A stretch of DNA of 64,000 nt from Chinchilla lanigera (lineage: Eukaryota > Chordata > Mammalia > Rodentia > Chinchillidae): NCBI RefSeq assembly GCF_000276665.1, contig NW_004955417.1, positions 21,220,345 through 21,284,344 of the forward strand. Direction: 5' to 3'. Below the pieces are notes generated by a model. It ran no database searches. It saw nothing but the letters and a program-made list of their open reading frames with translations, and was not told the DNA's origin. Of the stretch, positions 1-9,719 are shown one piece after another. A program made the translations under genes and the position numbers. Each line of letters opens with the position of its first letter. Position 1 is the stretch's first letter.

Positions 1-471
1 GGGGCCCACCCTCCGGGAGCCAGCAGGCAGGAAGCTAGCCAGCCAGAAGGCTGGCGCTCCCCACCCGCAGCTCCCTGTGCACCAGAAGCCCTCCTTCCAG
101 GAAACCATGAGGCCGGGAGTGAGTCGCAGGTCCAAAGACCCAAAAAACCGGCACTCCCCGCCTGAGGCTCCCCTTGCGCTGGGGGCTCACCCTCCGGGAA
201 CCAGCAGGCAGGAAGCTAGTCAGCCAGAAGGCTGGCGCTCCCCACCCGCAGCTCCCTGTGCGCCGGAAGCCCTCCATCCGGGAAACCCCGAGGCCGGGAG
301 TGAGTCCCTGGTCCAAAGACCGACACTCCCCACCCGAGGCTCCCCGTGCGCTGGAGGCCCACCCTCCAGGAGCCAGCAGGCAGGAAGCAAGCCAGCCAGA
401 AGGCTGCCGCTCCCCACCCGCAGCTCCCTGTGCGCCGGAAGCCCTCCTTCCGGGAAAACACAAGGCCGGGA
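1..471. repeat. CpG-rich minisatellite array, three units of 172-181 bp
   Basis: Three head-to-tail copies begin at about 1, 182 and 354. The spacing is 181 and then 172 bp because copy 2 lacks about 9 bp in its middle. Each unit is itself a diverged dimer: a motif like CGCTCCCCACCCGCAGCTCC recurs at 55, 152, 236, 324 and 408, every 84-97 bp. I count 26 CpG dinucleotides, in sharp contrast to the CpG-poor DNA that follows. Long open frames cross the array on both strands, but unit length is not a multiple of three and the frames resemble no protein I know, so I treat them as a by-product of GC-rich composition. The array continues off the left edge, and its right end abuts an L1 3'-UTR-like fragment. 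Confidence 0.9.
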
Positions 472-850
472 GTCTATACTTTGGATTTCTCATATGAGCT
501 ATGCTATGCGATATTAAAGTGTGTATGTCTGATTTATTTCACTTGACATTACAGTCTCAAGGCACATCTATTTTCCTGCAGATGACTCAGGTTTATCCTC
601 CTTTATGGCAGAGCAGTACTCAATAATTTTAATGTTGCCTTTCTGCAATATCTGTATTCTTCAATGTCTTATTCTGAAACACTTTAACATCCCAGAAAGG
701 GTATGAAAATGCTACATTGTATTACATCTATACTGTTCACTTGTATCCATCAACTTTTTCAACTATGTGGGTATGCATGAGTCATTTACAAGCTCCTTGC
801 AGATATCAAATGTTTCACCCTTACATAATTTGATGTATATTTTTCTAAAG
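472..850 (-). mobile_element. L1 3'-UTR / ORF2-end fragment, degraded
   Basis: Read on the plus strand, the order is: a 'tttctcatatgagc' block, then 'tgatttatttcacttgacat', then a motif like 'tcctcctttatggcagagc'. This is the reverse complement of the end of mammalian L1 ORF2 and the start of its 3' UTR. It is too diverged to place in a subfamily. The right boundary is approximate. Confidence 0.55.
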
Positions 851-1329
851 ACAAAACAGCTACAATGGATTCATTCTATTGAAAAAGTTCAACATTGATT
901 AATCTTATTATTCAATTTAGGGTCCATACTCAAGCTTTTACACTTGTCTCAGTAATGTCTTTTAAACCTGAGTTATATCTAATAATCGTAATGATCAAAA
1001 AATCTAATTAGTATCCTTTCTCTTTGAGTTGTCACCCTACATTTGAGCTATATCCCTTTCTATACTTGAAAATATTACTATAAATTTATGGGTGACAAAG
1101 GACTATTATGATTTATGAATACAATATGAAATCAGTATGACAAACTGATTAACGTATTCAACCCCAGCACATAATGTTTCTAAAGTGAGAATATTTGAAA
1201 TTCACAGTAGCCCATTACTATTTTCACTATGCTGAGCAATAGAGCTCCAAAGGAAATGTAAAACAAGAAAAGATTTCTATTCCTTTTTCAGATTTTGTGC
1301 TTTTGCCCACCCTCTCTATCTCATCCTCA
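851..1329. other. Unassigned AT-rich sequence
   Basis: No open frame, RNA gene or repeat family that I can recognise. It may be decayed L1 between the two flanking L1 fragments. Confidence 0.5.
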
Positions 1330-2283
1330 TTTCATGGCTCATGAAAGCACCATTCTCTCCTTTGTTTCTGTAAGTCAATTATTTTGGATCCCACACATAA
1401 TGAGGACATGTGGCATTTGTCTTTCTTTGTCTGGCTTATTTCATTTAGCATAATGTCATCTAACTCCCTCCATACTATTGCCAAGTGACAGGATTTTCTT
1501 CTTTTAAAGGCCGAATGTTATGTGTATACACCACATTTTCTTTAACCATTTCTCTACTGATGAATACTTAGCTTGATTAAATATCCACATGACTTTGTCT
1601 TTACAAATAATATGGTAATTAACATGAGGATGCAGTTTCTCCACAAGCTGATAATGTCTTTTGGGAAGATTCCCAAATGTGGAAATGTAGAATCATGGTA
1701 TTTAATTTTTAGATTCTTCCAGAACCTCCATATTGTCATCCATAACTTAAATTCTCACCAAGAGTGTTCACAGGGTCTTTTTTATCTATCCCCTTACTCA
1801 TGTTTGTCATTTTTCATCTTTTTAATTAAAAAAAATTCTGAACTGTGTGAGATGATATGTCATTGTGGTTTTCATTTTCTTGACCCTAATAACTAGCAAT
1901 TGCTGAACATTTTTCATATGTCTGTGAGTCATCTGTGTATCTTGTTTTCATAAATGTCTATTTAAATCCTATGGTCTGGCTGAGGATATAGCTCAATGGC
2001 ACAAACACCTTCCTGGCAAAGTTCAAGGACCTGAGTTTGATTCCTGATACCAGAAAAACCCTGCTAAATCCTATGGTCATTTTAAATTAGTTTTTGCATC
2101 TTCTTGCTATCAAATTGTTTGAAATTTATATACATTTGGGATAAGAAAACCTCATTATGCATAAAGAGAGCAATCTCTTCCTATCCTTAAGTTGTCTCTT
2201 CACATTGTTAATTTACATGTAAATGGTAGTGTTCTCTTGATTGTTTTTTCAAATAAATGATTGTTAATATATAGAAACACTAG
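1330..2283 (-). mobile_element. LINE-1 fragment (ORF2 C-terminal coding region and 3' end)
   Basis: The plus strand shows the reverse complement of L1 ORF2 3' landmarks in the expected order: 'ggcttatttcatttagcata' near 1434, 'accacattttctttaacc' near 1530, 'gaacctccatattgtcatcc' near 1722, 'catttttcatatgtctgtg' near 1908, and 'gttgtctcttcacattgtta' near 2191. Frames are broken, so it is dead. An ID element (1977-2064) interrupts it. Confidence 0.85.
1977..2064 (+). mobile_element. ID-type SINE (tRNA-derived) with intact TSD
   Basis: It carries an A-box-like 'atatagctcaatggc' and a B-box-like 'gagtttgattcctg'. It is flanked by a perfect 14-bp target-site duplication, TAAATCCTATGGTC, at 1963-1976 and 2065-2078. 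It sits inside the minus-strand L1, so it is younger than that L1. The short A-rich tail (cagaaaaaccctgc) has decayed. Confidence 0.93.
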
Positions 2284-2287
2284 TGAT

Positions 2288-2360
2288 CATGCAAGGGGCA
2301 GAGCTCAGTGGTAGAGCCAAGTTTAGCATGTGTGAGTGGTAGGATTCAACTCTCTAAGTG
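2288..2360 (+). mobile_element. Old ID-like SINE fragment
   Basis: 'gggcagagctcagtggtag' followed by a degraded B-box region ('ggtaggattcaactct') resembles an ID element with many substitutions. The (GAAA)n tract starting at 2424 may be its expanded tail. Confidence 0.55.
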
Positions 2361-2423
2361 CATATACACATTTGGACAAGGGAAATAGAAAACAAAGAAA
2401 ACAAGCAAGGAAGCAAGCAAGCT

Positions 2424-2474
<51 letters not shown>

Positions 2475-2476
2475 AA
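2424..2476 (+). repeat. (GAAA)n microsatellite
   Basis: About 13 uninterrupted GAAA units, followed by a purine-rich GA stretch to about 2505. It lies just downstream of an ID-like fragment, so an origin in a SINE A-tail is plausible. Confidence 0.95.
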
Positions 2477-2589
2477 AAGAGTGAGAGAGAAAAAGGGAGA
2501 GAGAAGATATTACTTTGTATGCTTACTTTTTATCTTGAAACTTTCTTATATTCATTTATTATATTTTTTGTTAGTTTTCTCTGTTTTTT

Positions 2590-2745
2590 TTAATTGTTTA
2601 CTGGTATAATTTAGATATACATAATCATCACATTCATCATAGGGAATTTGTACCTGCACATGGTATAGCCTTTTTCCTCAATTTTCCCCAGTCCCTTCCC
2701 CTACTAATTTACAAAGCTTTGTTGTAACAATTTTTAGCAGAACCT
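2590..2745. repeat. Interspersed repeat segment, family not identified
   Basis: The series 'acataatcatcacattcatc', then 'atagggaa', then 'cccagtcccttcccctac' resembles in order segments at about 11920-12070 and 37530-37600: a 'gata/tacttaatgaatacattcatc' motif, then a short C-rich block. These may be copies of one L1 3'-UTR-like sequence. The link is weak. Confidence 0.35.
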
Positions 2746-2799
2746 GTGAGATTTCAAAGTGTAAAAGTGTATTATCACTAAAAAGTGCAATTGTATTCC

Positions 2800-3673
2800 T
2801 TCTTGTCCTGTTTGAATGACTTATTTCTTTGGCCTAATAGCTCTGATAAATATTCCAATACTCTGTAGAATAGAAGGGCTGAGAGTGGGTATTGTTGTTT
2901 TATTGCAAATCTGAAATGAAAGGTGAAAGCTGATAGTGTAAGCTGTGAGCTTATCATATGTGGGTTTCACTGTATTAAATTACATTCTTTTTATCCCTAA
3001 TTTTGTATTTTTATCATGAAATAATATTTTTTTTACCACATACTTTTTCTAGACCTGTTGAGACAGTTGTATTTTCTCTCTTTCAGTGTGTTAATATGAT
3101 GTATCAATTTTTTAATTTGCCTATGTTGAACCACTCATGCAACCTAGGGCATATTTTTCCTATTGATCCTTTAGATGTCATTCAATTTAGTTTGCTGGTA
3201 TTTTCTTGAAGATTTGGGGATGTACATTAATCAAGGATAGCGGTCTGTAACTTCCTTTCCTTGTAATATCTTTGCCTGGTTTCAGTATCAGAATAATGAC
3301 AATCTCATAAAACTATAATTTCAAATTTCCCCCTTTTTGACATTTTGTGGGAATTTCACAATGGTTTTTGTTAGTCCTTCAGTAAATGTTTGGTAGGAAA
3401 CACCTGTGAAGTCATCAGATCCAGGATTTCTCTTTGATGAGAGACTTTGTAATAACTTATTCAATCTCCTGATTCACTACTACTCTTCTCAAATTTTTTA
3501 TTTCTTCTTGATTCTGACTTACTAGGCTTTTGTCTAAGACTTTATTCATTTCTTCTAAGTTATCTAATTTGTTAGCATGTGATTGTCATAGTCTTATAAT
3601 CTTTTGTATTTCTATGGTTTTACTTTAATGTTCCTCTTTTATTTATTATATTTGAATCTGCTTCCTTTTTTCC
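2800..3673 (-). mobile_element. LINE-1 ORF2 reverse-transcriptase-region fragment
   Basis: The plus strand is the reverse complement of L1 ORF2. Landmarks are 'gaatagaagggctgagagtg' near 2868, 'tgttgaaccactcatgcaac' near 3125, 'tttgctggtattttcttgaa' near 3191, 'tttgcctggtttcagtatca' near 3270 and 'tccaggatttctctttgatg' near 3420. The order relative to 1330-2283 is what one minus-strand L1 would give, so both may be parts of the same element. Coding potential is destroyed. Confidence 0.88.
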
Positions 3674-3683
3674 TAGTCTATAT

Positions 3684-4062
3684 CTTTGTCACTTTCATCA
3701 TGATTGGGACAAAATACCTGATATCTGCCAGTTAAAGAGGGAGAAGTTCATTCTCACTCACAGCGAGGATCCACGGTCAGTGGGCTCCAAGACAGAAGTA
3801 GCACGACGGAAGGGGCTGCTGTGGAGGAAACCTGCTCACGTCACGGAGACCAGGAAGCAGAGGGAAAAAGGCAGGACCTGAGGAGGGAGCTATACTTCCA
3901 GGTCACACCAGTAGCGAACCTCATCTAATCAGACCCCACATCCTAAAAGCACACCTACTGGAAGACGAGTTTACCAGTGAAGACTGCTTTCTATGAGCTA
4001 ATCACCTTCCCAAATCCCACCTCTGATGGGGTTTTAGGGGACATTCTAGATCTAAACTCTAA
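3684..4062 (-). mobile_element. MaLR-type LTR-like repeat inserted in L1
   Basis: It begins with 'tttgtcactttcatcatgat' and 'gacaaaatacctgata'. It continues through 'gtggaggaaacctgctcacg', 'ccaggaagcagaggg' and 'ccccacatcc', and ends near 'gggacattctagatctaaac'. That order matches the reverse complement of rodent MaLR-like LTRs. The 10-bp direct repeat TAGTCTATAT flanks it at 3674-3683 and 4063-4072. It interrupts L1 sequence that resumes at 4073. Confidence 0.7.
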
Positions 4063-4072
4063 TAGTCTATAT

Positions 4073-4260
4073 AAAAGTTCACTGATTTTGTTTATCTTTT
4101 TTAAAAAAGAAGTCATAAACTTGTTGATCTTTTGTATTTTTTTCATGGTCTAATTCACTGTTTTCTGCTGTGATTGTTTTCATTACTGCTGCTATTGTTA
4201 TGTCTGTATTATTTTTTTTTTCTTATTCCACAGGGTAATACATATGAGATCTTTTAAAAA
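4073..4260 (-). mobile_element. LINE-1 ORF2 continuation, right of the LTR-like insertion
   Basis: 'ttgatcttttgtattttttt' at about 4124 and the following 'ttctgctgtgattgttttca' are L1 ORF2 in reverse complement. This is the continuation of the 2800-3673 segment. Confidence 0.75.
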
Positions 4261-4733
4261 TAAACATTTATATGATGACAGATTTCTTGACTGCTGCAGT
4301 AGTAAATCGTTCATAAAATTGCCACTTTTGAAAAGACCAGGTGAGATGTATCAATGAATGTCTGTCAGTTAGGATTTGTCTGACTATTACTTCGTGTTCA
4401 GATTCAAATTGAACATGATGACAGCAACGCTTCATAAATGATGTTGTATTTTGTTCCCTCACTGCAGGTGGCCCCTGCTATAATTTTGACCATTTATTGA
4501 TAAGCATAAGTTTCGTTCTATATTGAAGGAAGTGTGTGCCTCTGTTCTGCTTTTCTCAGTTTGTCCTAACAGAGTGACCACTTCTTAGAATTTAATCTTA
4601 AATTTTGTTTAGTTAGATAAGACCCAGAACCTAAATAGTTACCCTGCCTTCTATTTCCAAATTTTTAGGTCCCAGTATATTCTCAGTCTCAGTTTTCACC
4701 TTTTATAATCCTTCAAAGTTGCTCAATTAATGG
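4261..4733. other. Unassigned sequence
   Basis: No gene or recognisable repeat. The 64-codon minus-strand frame at 4268-4462 looks incidental. Confidence 0.5.
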
Positions 4734-4742
4734 AACCAATTA

Positions 4743-4863
4743 AGGCCGGGGATATAGCTCAGCGTCAAAAGCGCCTGCCTGGCAAGCGCAAGGTCGTGAG
4801 TTTGGTTCCCGGTACCGGAGAAAAACCAAAAAATAAATAAATAAATAAAATTTTTAAAAAAGT
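4743..4863 (+). mobile_element. ID-type SINE, well preserved
   Basis: It contains 'ggccggggatatagctcagc', the lineage core 'gcctgcctggcaagcgcaag', and a B-box-like 'gtttggttcccggtaccgg'. An A-rich (AATA)n tail follows. A 9-bp duplication, AACCAATTA, flanks it at 4734-4742 and 4864-4872. It is one of the better-preserved copies, so probably relatively recent. Confidence 0.93.
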
Positions 4864-4872
4864 AACCAATTA

Positions 4873-5695
4873 GCATGTATGTACCAAATATGAAGAGTAT
4901 GGTTTCTGCTGATTATATAATTTCCCATGCCAACTGAACTGTTTCTATGCCTGACTGAAGTCACCATTTAAAATAACTCAAGAAGATCACAACACAAATT
5001 ATTGTATGTAGTAGGGAAGTGAATGTGTTTAAACAAAGATAACTAGGAAAAGCTTTTTTAATTATTAAGTCTTACAGATCCACTGGTTGGGCTGGAGAAG
5101 CCAAGTCTAAGTGCATCTCTCAGGAAAAGTGAGCTATGGCTGCTTCATGTCTGGGAAGCCACTGTCACATCTGCCAGATCAGCAGCATGTTCTGTCACCT
5201 TCTACACGAGCCAAATGGGTGCCTTGGGCTCTGCTCTTGGATATCCACAAAGCTACTAAGTGCTAGACCTTTGAATTTTGCTAACACTGCTAAAAGCCTA
5301 TGCAGCCTGGCTTGCCAAGAGAAACAACAGAAAGAAAATATAAAAGCAGCATAAGCAGCAGACACATTATGCTTGCACCACTGGAAATTCTGAAATAAAA
5401 AGTACCCTCCCCGCTGCCCTGTTGGATCGCCCTGAAGCTATGCTCAGGAACTTTGCCAGCACTGCACACTTGCTTGGCTTCTCCTCTTATTCTCTTTCCA
5501 TTCCCAACAACCTTCTCCTAGGATTGCTCTCTTAACTACACATCTGCCAACTCACGGCTGCCCCTAGACAACCTTGCCTAGAAAAGGAACTTGCAAAGAG
5601 CACTTCTACACGTCTTCACCCCACATCACCCCATACACCTCCAGTGATGCCCATAAGCTCAGCTATTGCTATTTCATTATGTGCTTCTGCTATAA
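4873..5695. other. Unassigned sequence
   Basis: The interval around 5100-5560 is somewhat richer in GC than its surroundings. It has a 72-codon frame at 5136-5354 (+) with several cysteines but no domain I recognise. An unidentified LTR relic is possible. I do not call a gene. Confidence 0.4.
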
Positions 5696-6205
5696 TGATG
5701 AATTATTTATGTCCTTATCTGAACCCAAACCATTCATATGTCTTCTAAATCTTACCTTTCTGAAAATTTCACTTCACCATTTTCCTCTGTGTCCTCCATG
5801 CTTTCTCCCCTCTCACTATTGGATAATTTATATCAGTGTATAAATAGGATGGTACTTTTTCCAACTAAGCAAACACTCAAATGGCCCCATACAATATTCC
5901 AGCTATTGCTGAAACTCATTTGCATTCTCCTCTTTGTAGCCAATCTCCTTAAGATTGTTATTTCTTGACCCTTTAATCCATATCTTCTAAATATTGGCCT
6001 GCTTGGAACCCTAACTTCTCTCCATAGTTAGCCTTTCTATTCTCTCTATGGTCCCTAAGCGGGTGATCTCATCAGCCACTTAACTTTAATTACAATTTGA
6101 ATGCTCAGAAACTGAAACTTGATTTCTATGCTCCAATTATTTCCCAGGGCTCACTGTCAGTCTCTCTGCCTCTCTATGCATATATGCATTCATGCATGCA
6201 AGCAA

Positions 6206-6246
<41 letters not shown>

Positions 6247-6251
6247 TGCAT
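6206..6251. repeat. (CA)n microsatellite with RY-alternating flanks
   Basis: Sixteen CA units sit inside a 46-bp run of strict purine-pyrimidine alternation that ends in 'gcatgcat'. It lies within the L2 remnant. Confidence 0.95.
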
Positions 6252-6906
6252 TCATACACCCTGTATATTTCCACATGCATAGATGCTAGGAAACTATAAT
6301 TGACATATCCAAAAATAGGTTCCTCTTCTTGACTCATTCATACTCCTCAAATATACTTCCAATGGTTTTCTGTAACTTACAGCACATGTCTATCTTTCTA
6401 TTTGTTTAGCCAAAGACCTTAGAACAGCTCACACATCCGATGTGTCACTGGACGACTTTGAGTAAAAGGATCATGGGTTCTGTTATATTCGCCCTCAATT
6501 TATATCCAGAAATTTGATTCTTTTCCATTTCCTCCAGTATCCATCATCAGGTCAGTACTGTTGGCTTGGGTTAATGAGGAAACCTTCCAGCTGCCATAAC
6601 CAATTACCTCTTTAACACACTAGAATAATTCCCAACATGCATCCCGATGGATTCCTTTGTCATAAATTGAAATCATGTCACTTCCTTGCTTGGAACTCAT
6701 AATTCCGTTAACCATTATTTAGCATAAAAAGAGAGATTTGCATTTATTTAGAATAAAACAGTAACATCCTTTTTCTTACAGGTTTTCTTTTCATGACTCC
6801 TTACCTCATCTTCTTCAACACTTTGCTCATTGTACTTACTCAGTGGGGCCTTCCTTGATTTAACTACTTGAAATTGCAAACTTCTCTCCATTTAAAAGTG
6901 ATATGG

Positions 6907-6999
6907 GGGGCTGGGGACTTAGCTCAGCGACACAGCGCCTGCCTGGCAAGCGGAAGGTCATGAGTTTTATTCCTGGTACAGGAAAAAAAAAAACAAAAA
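6907..6999 (+). mobile_element. ID-type SINE inserted into L2
   Basis: It contains 'gggacttagctcagcgacac', the core 'gcctgcctggcaagcg' and an A-rich tail. A perfect 13-bp duplication, AAAAGTGATATGG, is at 6894-6906 and 7000-7012. L2 sequence resumes on the right. Confidence 0.95.
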
Positions 7000-7246
7000 A
7001 AAAGTGATATGGCCAGAGTACCTCCAGCTTTCTCTACCCTCTTCTCTTTGTTTTCTCATAAGCCTTACTACCTCTTAGTATTTCCTGTTTTTCTCATATT
7101 TGTAATGGAAATTTCCTGAACATAGGAAGTTCTTTGTTCTGGTCGGTTGATCACTATACCACCAGCATCAACACCTATGCATGCTACATAGTTATAGTGA
7201 ACAAATATTCATTCTGCAAATGTATTATTAAATTTTTAAGAAATCT

Positions 7247-7315
7247 TGTTTGTTGTGCTGGGCCTCACATATAGTAAGCAAGTGCTCTACAACTGAGTTA
7301 CACTCCCAGCCTTGA
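7247..7315 (-). mobile_element. ID-like SINE fragment
   Basis: The reverse complement reads as 'ggctgggagtgtaactcag', then a 'gcacttgcttac' block, resembling the 5' part of an ID or squirrel-type ID element. It lies at the 3' end of the L2. No TSD is visible. Confidence 0.65.
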
Positions 7316-7319
7316 ATAG

Positions 7320-9485
7320 ATTTTTAATACCACTTCCTTCTCTTCTCTAAACTAAAAATTAACTCAAAGAGAAGCACTGTCAACATTGTCCTCTGATCTA
7401 TTTCATTTTAATCCTCTGCCACATTAATTTCTTTCCATGTTTGTGCATATTCTGTTTACTTAAATCTCCATTCAGTTTTACCTCTTTAACCCATTATTCT
7501 AGTATAAAGATTCATAACATCTTCAATCAATGACATGTAGATTATTCAAAAAAGAAATCATCATGGCTAGGACTGAACAAATCAGGTGAAGGAGAAGAGG
7601 AACGAAGTAGTCTATGAAGGAAGACACCCAAGAATCAAAAACTCCATCATTTCATAAGAGGTTGAAAAACATCAAAATGTTGGAATAATTAGACATTTTA
7701 TGATAATATCTTTCATATTTTTTGTTACTTTATTTCTTAGCCCTTTTCATCACACTTTGAAGCAGAGGCAAAACTGTATAATACAAAGCCATTAGATATG
7801 CTTATGGCTTTCTCCTCAGAGTTATTCAGATAGTAGAGTCGGCATCATTCATTACATATAAACCACAAAAGGATTAGGGAATTTTGAAATTCTTTGTTAT
7901 CCGTAACATGCACATGAGTAAAAACACTGTCACTCCTAGGACAACTGGAAAGCTACGTGCAGGAAAAGTTTCAGAAATTAGTACTTATTGATATGGACAT
8001 ATGTTAATTATTTCTTTGGAAGCAAGCACTGGTGGTAGGAAATGAACTGTAAACTTGGATGACACAAGTGAGTTGCTACAACATAAGGTAGAGCAAAATG
8101 TGAAGAAAAACATAAATCTAAAGTGAACAACCCTTGAAATCATGTTTCATTTTCCAAGCTGTCATTTGATCTTACATTTTGCTTATTTCACACTTGAATT
8201 ACTCCTAGGATGGTCTACTAAGTGTATATAAATCAATGGATAATTATATTTTTTGTAAAAATTTTTTATACAGAATGCAATACACAATAACTTAAAGTAA
8301 TAATTAGAATTTAGTTTCAGAAAAGAATTAGCCAGAAACAGATAAAAAGCTAATCTTTGTCCATTTTGACACAAAAACTAGGAACTGTTAAATGATTTAC
8401 AACAAAGTGTATTTGCAAATACATCAGACATAATAATGCCATATATATGTATATCATATAGAGTCTACCAAAAACTTATACATTAGGAAGAGAAAAGCAT
8501 GTATCAATATTTTAATACTAGTTTGTTGTGACATCACGAGATTAATACAAATTATCTTTGGCCTCTACAATTACAAGAGGTGTTCAAAGGGGTGTCCGTT
8601 AGCTTTCAGACATTTATTAGTGCAGTGAAAACACTGCTAAAGTGTGTAAATTATTTTGGCATTTTTTGTGTATTATATATAAGTAATATTGCTGCTTGGT
8701 TGATACTCTTGGTTAATTGTGACATTCCATACTGTATGCATGGAATGCATTATCTTCTTCTCCTTCCTCCCTAGTCCATTAGAAACCATATTTCTCAGAC
8801 GTGTTTCACACAGGTGAATTATGGAAATAGTTCCAGTCACTATAATATGGTTAGTAGTGACAGATGTTGCTTCCAATCTTGTCTCTAAAGTCTTTGCACT
8901 ATTTTCTATGCAGCTTCTTTGCCCATGGGCTCGCCAATTGCAAAAGATACAGCTTAGAAATCTGACTACCTAGTAGATAGTGACAGAAGAGACAGATGAG
9001 CAAAGACTCCTACATTTCAGAAGGGAACTTCCCAGGAATGTCAGCCTCACCAACATCAGATTGTACTTCTCACGGAAACTTGTGTATATGTTTAGACACA
9101 GGCCACCTTCCACAGGTTCATATATAAGGAAGTAACCAACTGTGGATTGACAATATTTGAAAAAATGCACCTATACCGAATATGCACAGACTCTTCTTGT
9201 TATTCTTCTTGTTTTTCAAACAATAGCGTATAGCCACTACATTTTACTTGAGGTTCTTAGTAACTTAGAGCTGATTTAATGTGCAAGAAAGGATGTGTGA
9301 TGGTTATGTGCAATATCACATCATTCCATAAAAACAACTTAAACGTCCATGGGTTCTAGTGGCCACAGCAGTGCCAAGCTCACATGGAGCTGAGGGTTCA
9401 CTACACAAACATCAGGAATCTCCCCTTATCTGCAGTTTTACTTCCTGCAGTGTCATTTCCCCAAGTTCTTTTGTCAAAAGAAAAT
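7320..9485. other. Unassigned AT-rich sequence
   Basis: No gene supported. Open frames up to 67 codons (for example 8673-8876 on minus) overlap frames on the other strand and look random. A segment near 9420-9470 ('ccccttatctgcagttttac') hints at an old DNA-transposon relic, but too little remains to call. Confidence 0.5.
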
Positions 9486-9493
9486 GGGAACAA

Positions 9494-9705
9494 GGGGGGG
9501 TGGTGCAGACCTGTAATCTTACCAGTGCAGGAAGCTGACACAGGATTGCAAATTTGAGCCCAGCCTGGGTAACTTAGCTACTAAAGAGACCCTATCTCAA
9601 AATAAAATATAAAATAATTCTAAAAAGAAATGGAGACATAGCTCAGAGCAAAGACTCCTAGTCCAATCCTTAGTGCCTCAAAATACACAAATAAATAATA
9701 TAAAA
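9494..9705 (+). mobile_element. B1-dID composite SINE
   Basis: The left half is 7SL-derived B1: 'ggtggtgcagacctgtaatc', then 'agcccagcctgggtaac', then 'gagaccctatctcaaaataa'. After an A-rich linker it is followed by a truncated ID-like half: 'ggagacatagctcagagcaa', then 'ccaatccttagtgcctc'. This B1+ID arrangement is the known rodent dimeric SINE B1-dID. No clear TSD. Confidence 0.85.
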
Positions 9706-9719
9706 TAAAAATTCCAAAA

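Larger units (their letters stand above)
5700..7235 (+). mobile_element. LINE-2 fragment, long, including ORF2 and 3' end
   Basis: Landmarks occur in L2 order on the plus strand. They are a block like 'atcagtgtataaataggatg' near 5834, 'tttgtagccaatctccttaa' near 5934, 'ggtgatctcatcagccactt' near 6062, 'atatccagaaatttgattc' near 6502, 'tcatgtcacttccttgcttg' near 6673, 'ggggccttccttgatttaac' near 6845, and a 3'-end-like 'gtgaacaaatattcattctg' near 7197. It has internal deletions, a (CA)n tract and an ID insertion. No frame survives. Confidence 0.72.

Noticed and set aside
35..517. Overlapping open frames of 65-152 codons on both strands in the first 500 bp.
   Set aside because: They coincide with a CpG-rich tandem array whose unit length is not a multiple of three. 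Frames on both strands are equally open and no protein family is recognisable.
1977..2064. Possible tRNA gene suggested by A-box and B-box motifs (also at the other ID copies).
   Set aside because: The 3' half cannot form a full tRNA cloverleaf, and A-rich tails and target-site duplications show it is an ID SINE.
2358..2609. An 83-codon frame rich in lysine and arginine.
   Set aside because: It is a translation of the (GAAA)n microsatellite.
6097..6337. Frames rich in His-Thr (plus) and Val-Cys (minus).
   Set aside because: They are translations of the (CA)n tract within L2.
9420..9480. Possible DNA-transposon relic with 'ccccttatctgcagttttac'.
   Set aside because: Only a few dozen bases look familiar, which is insufficient to assign a family.
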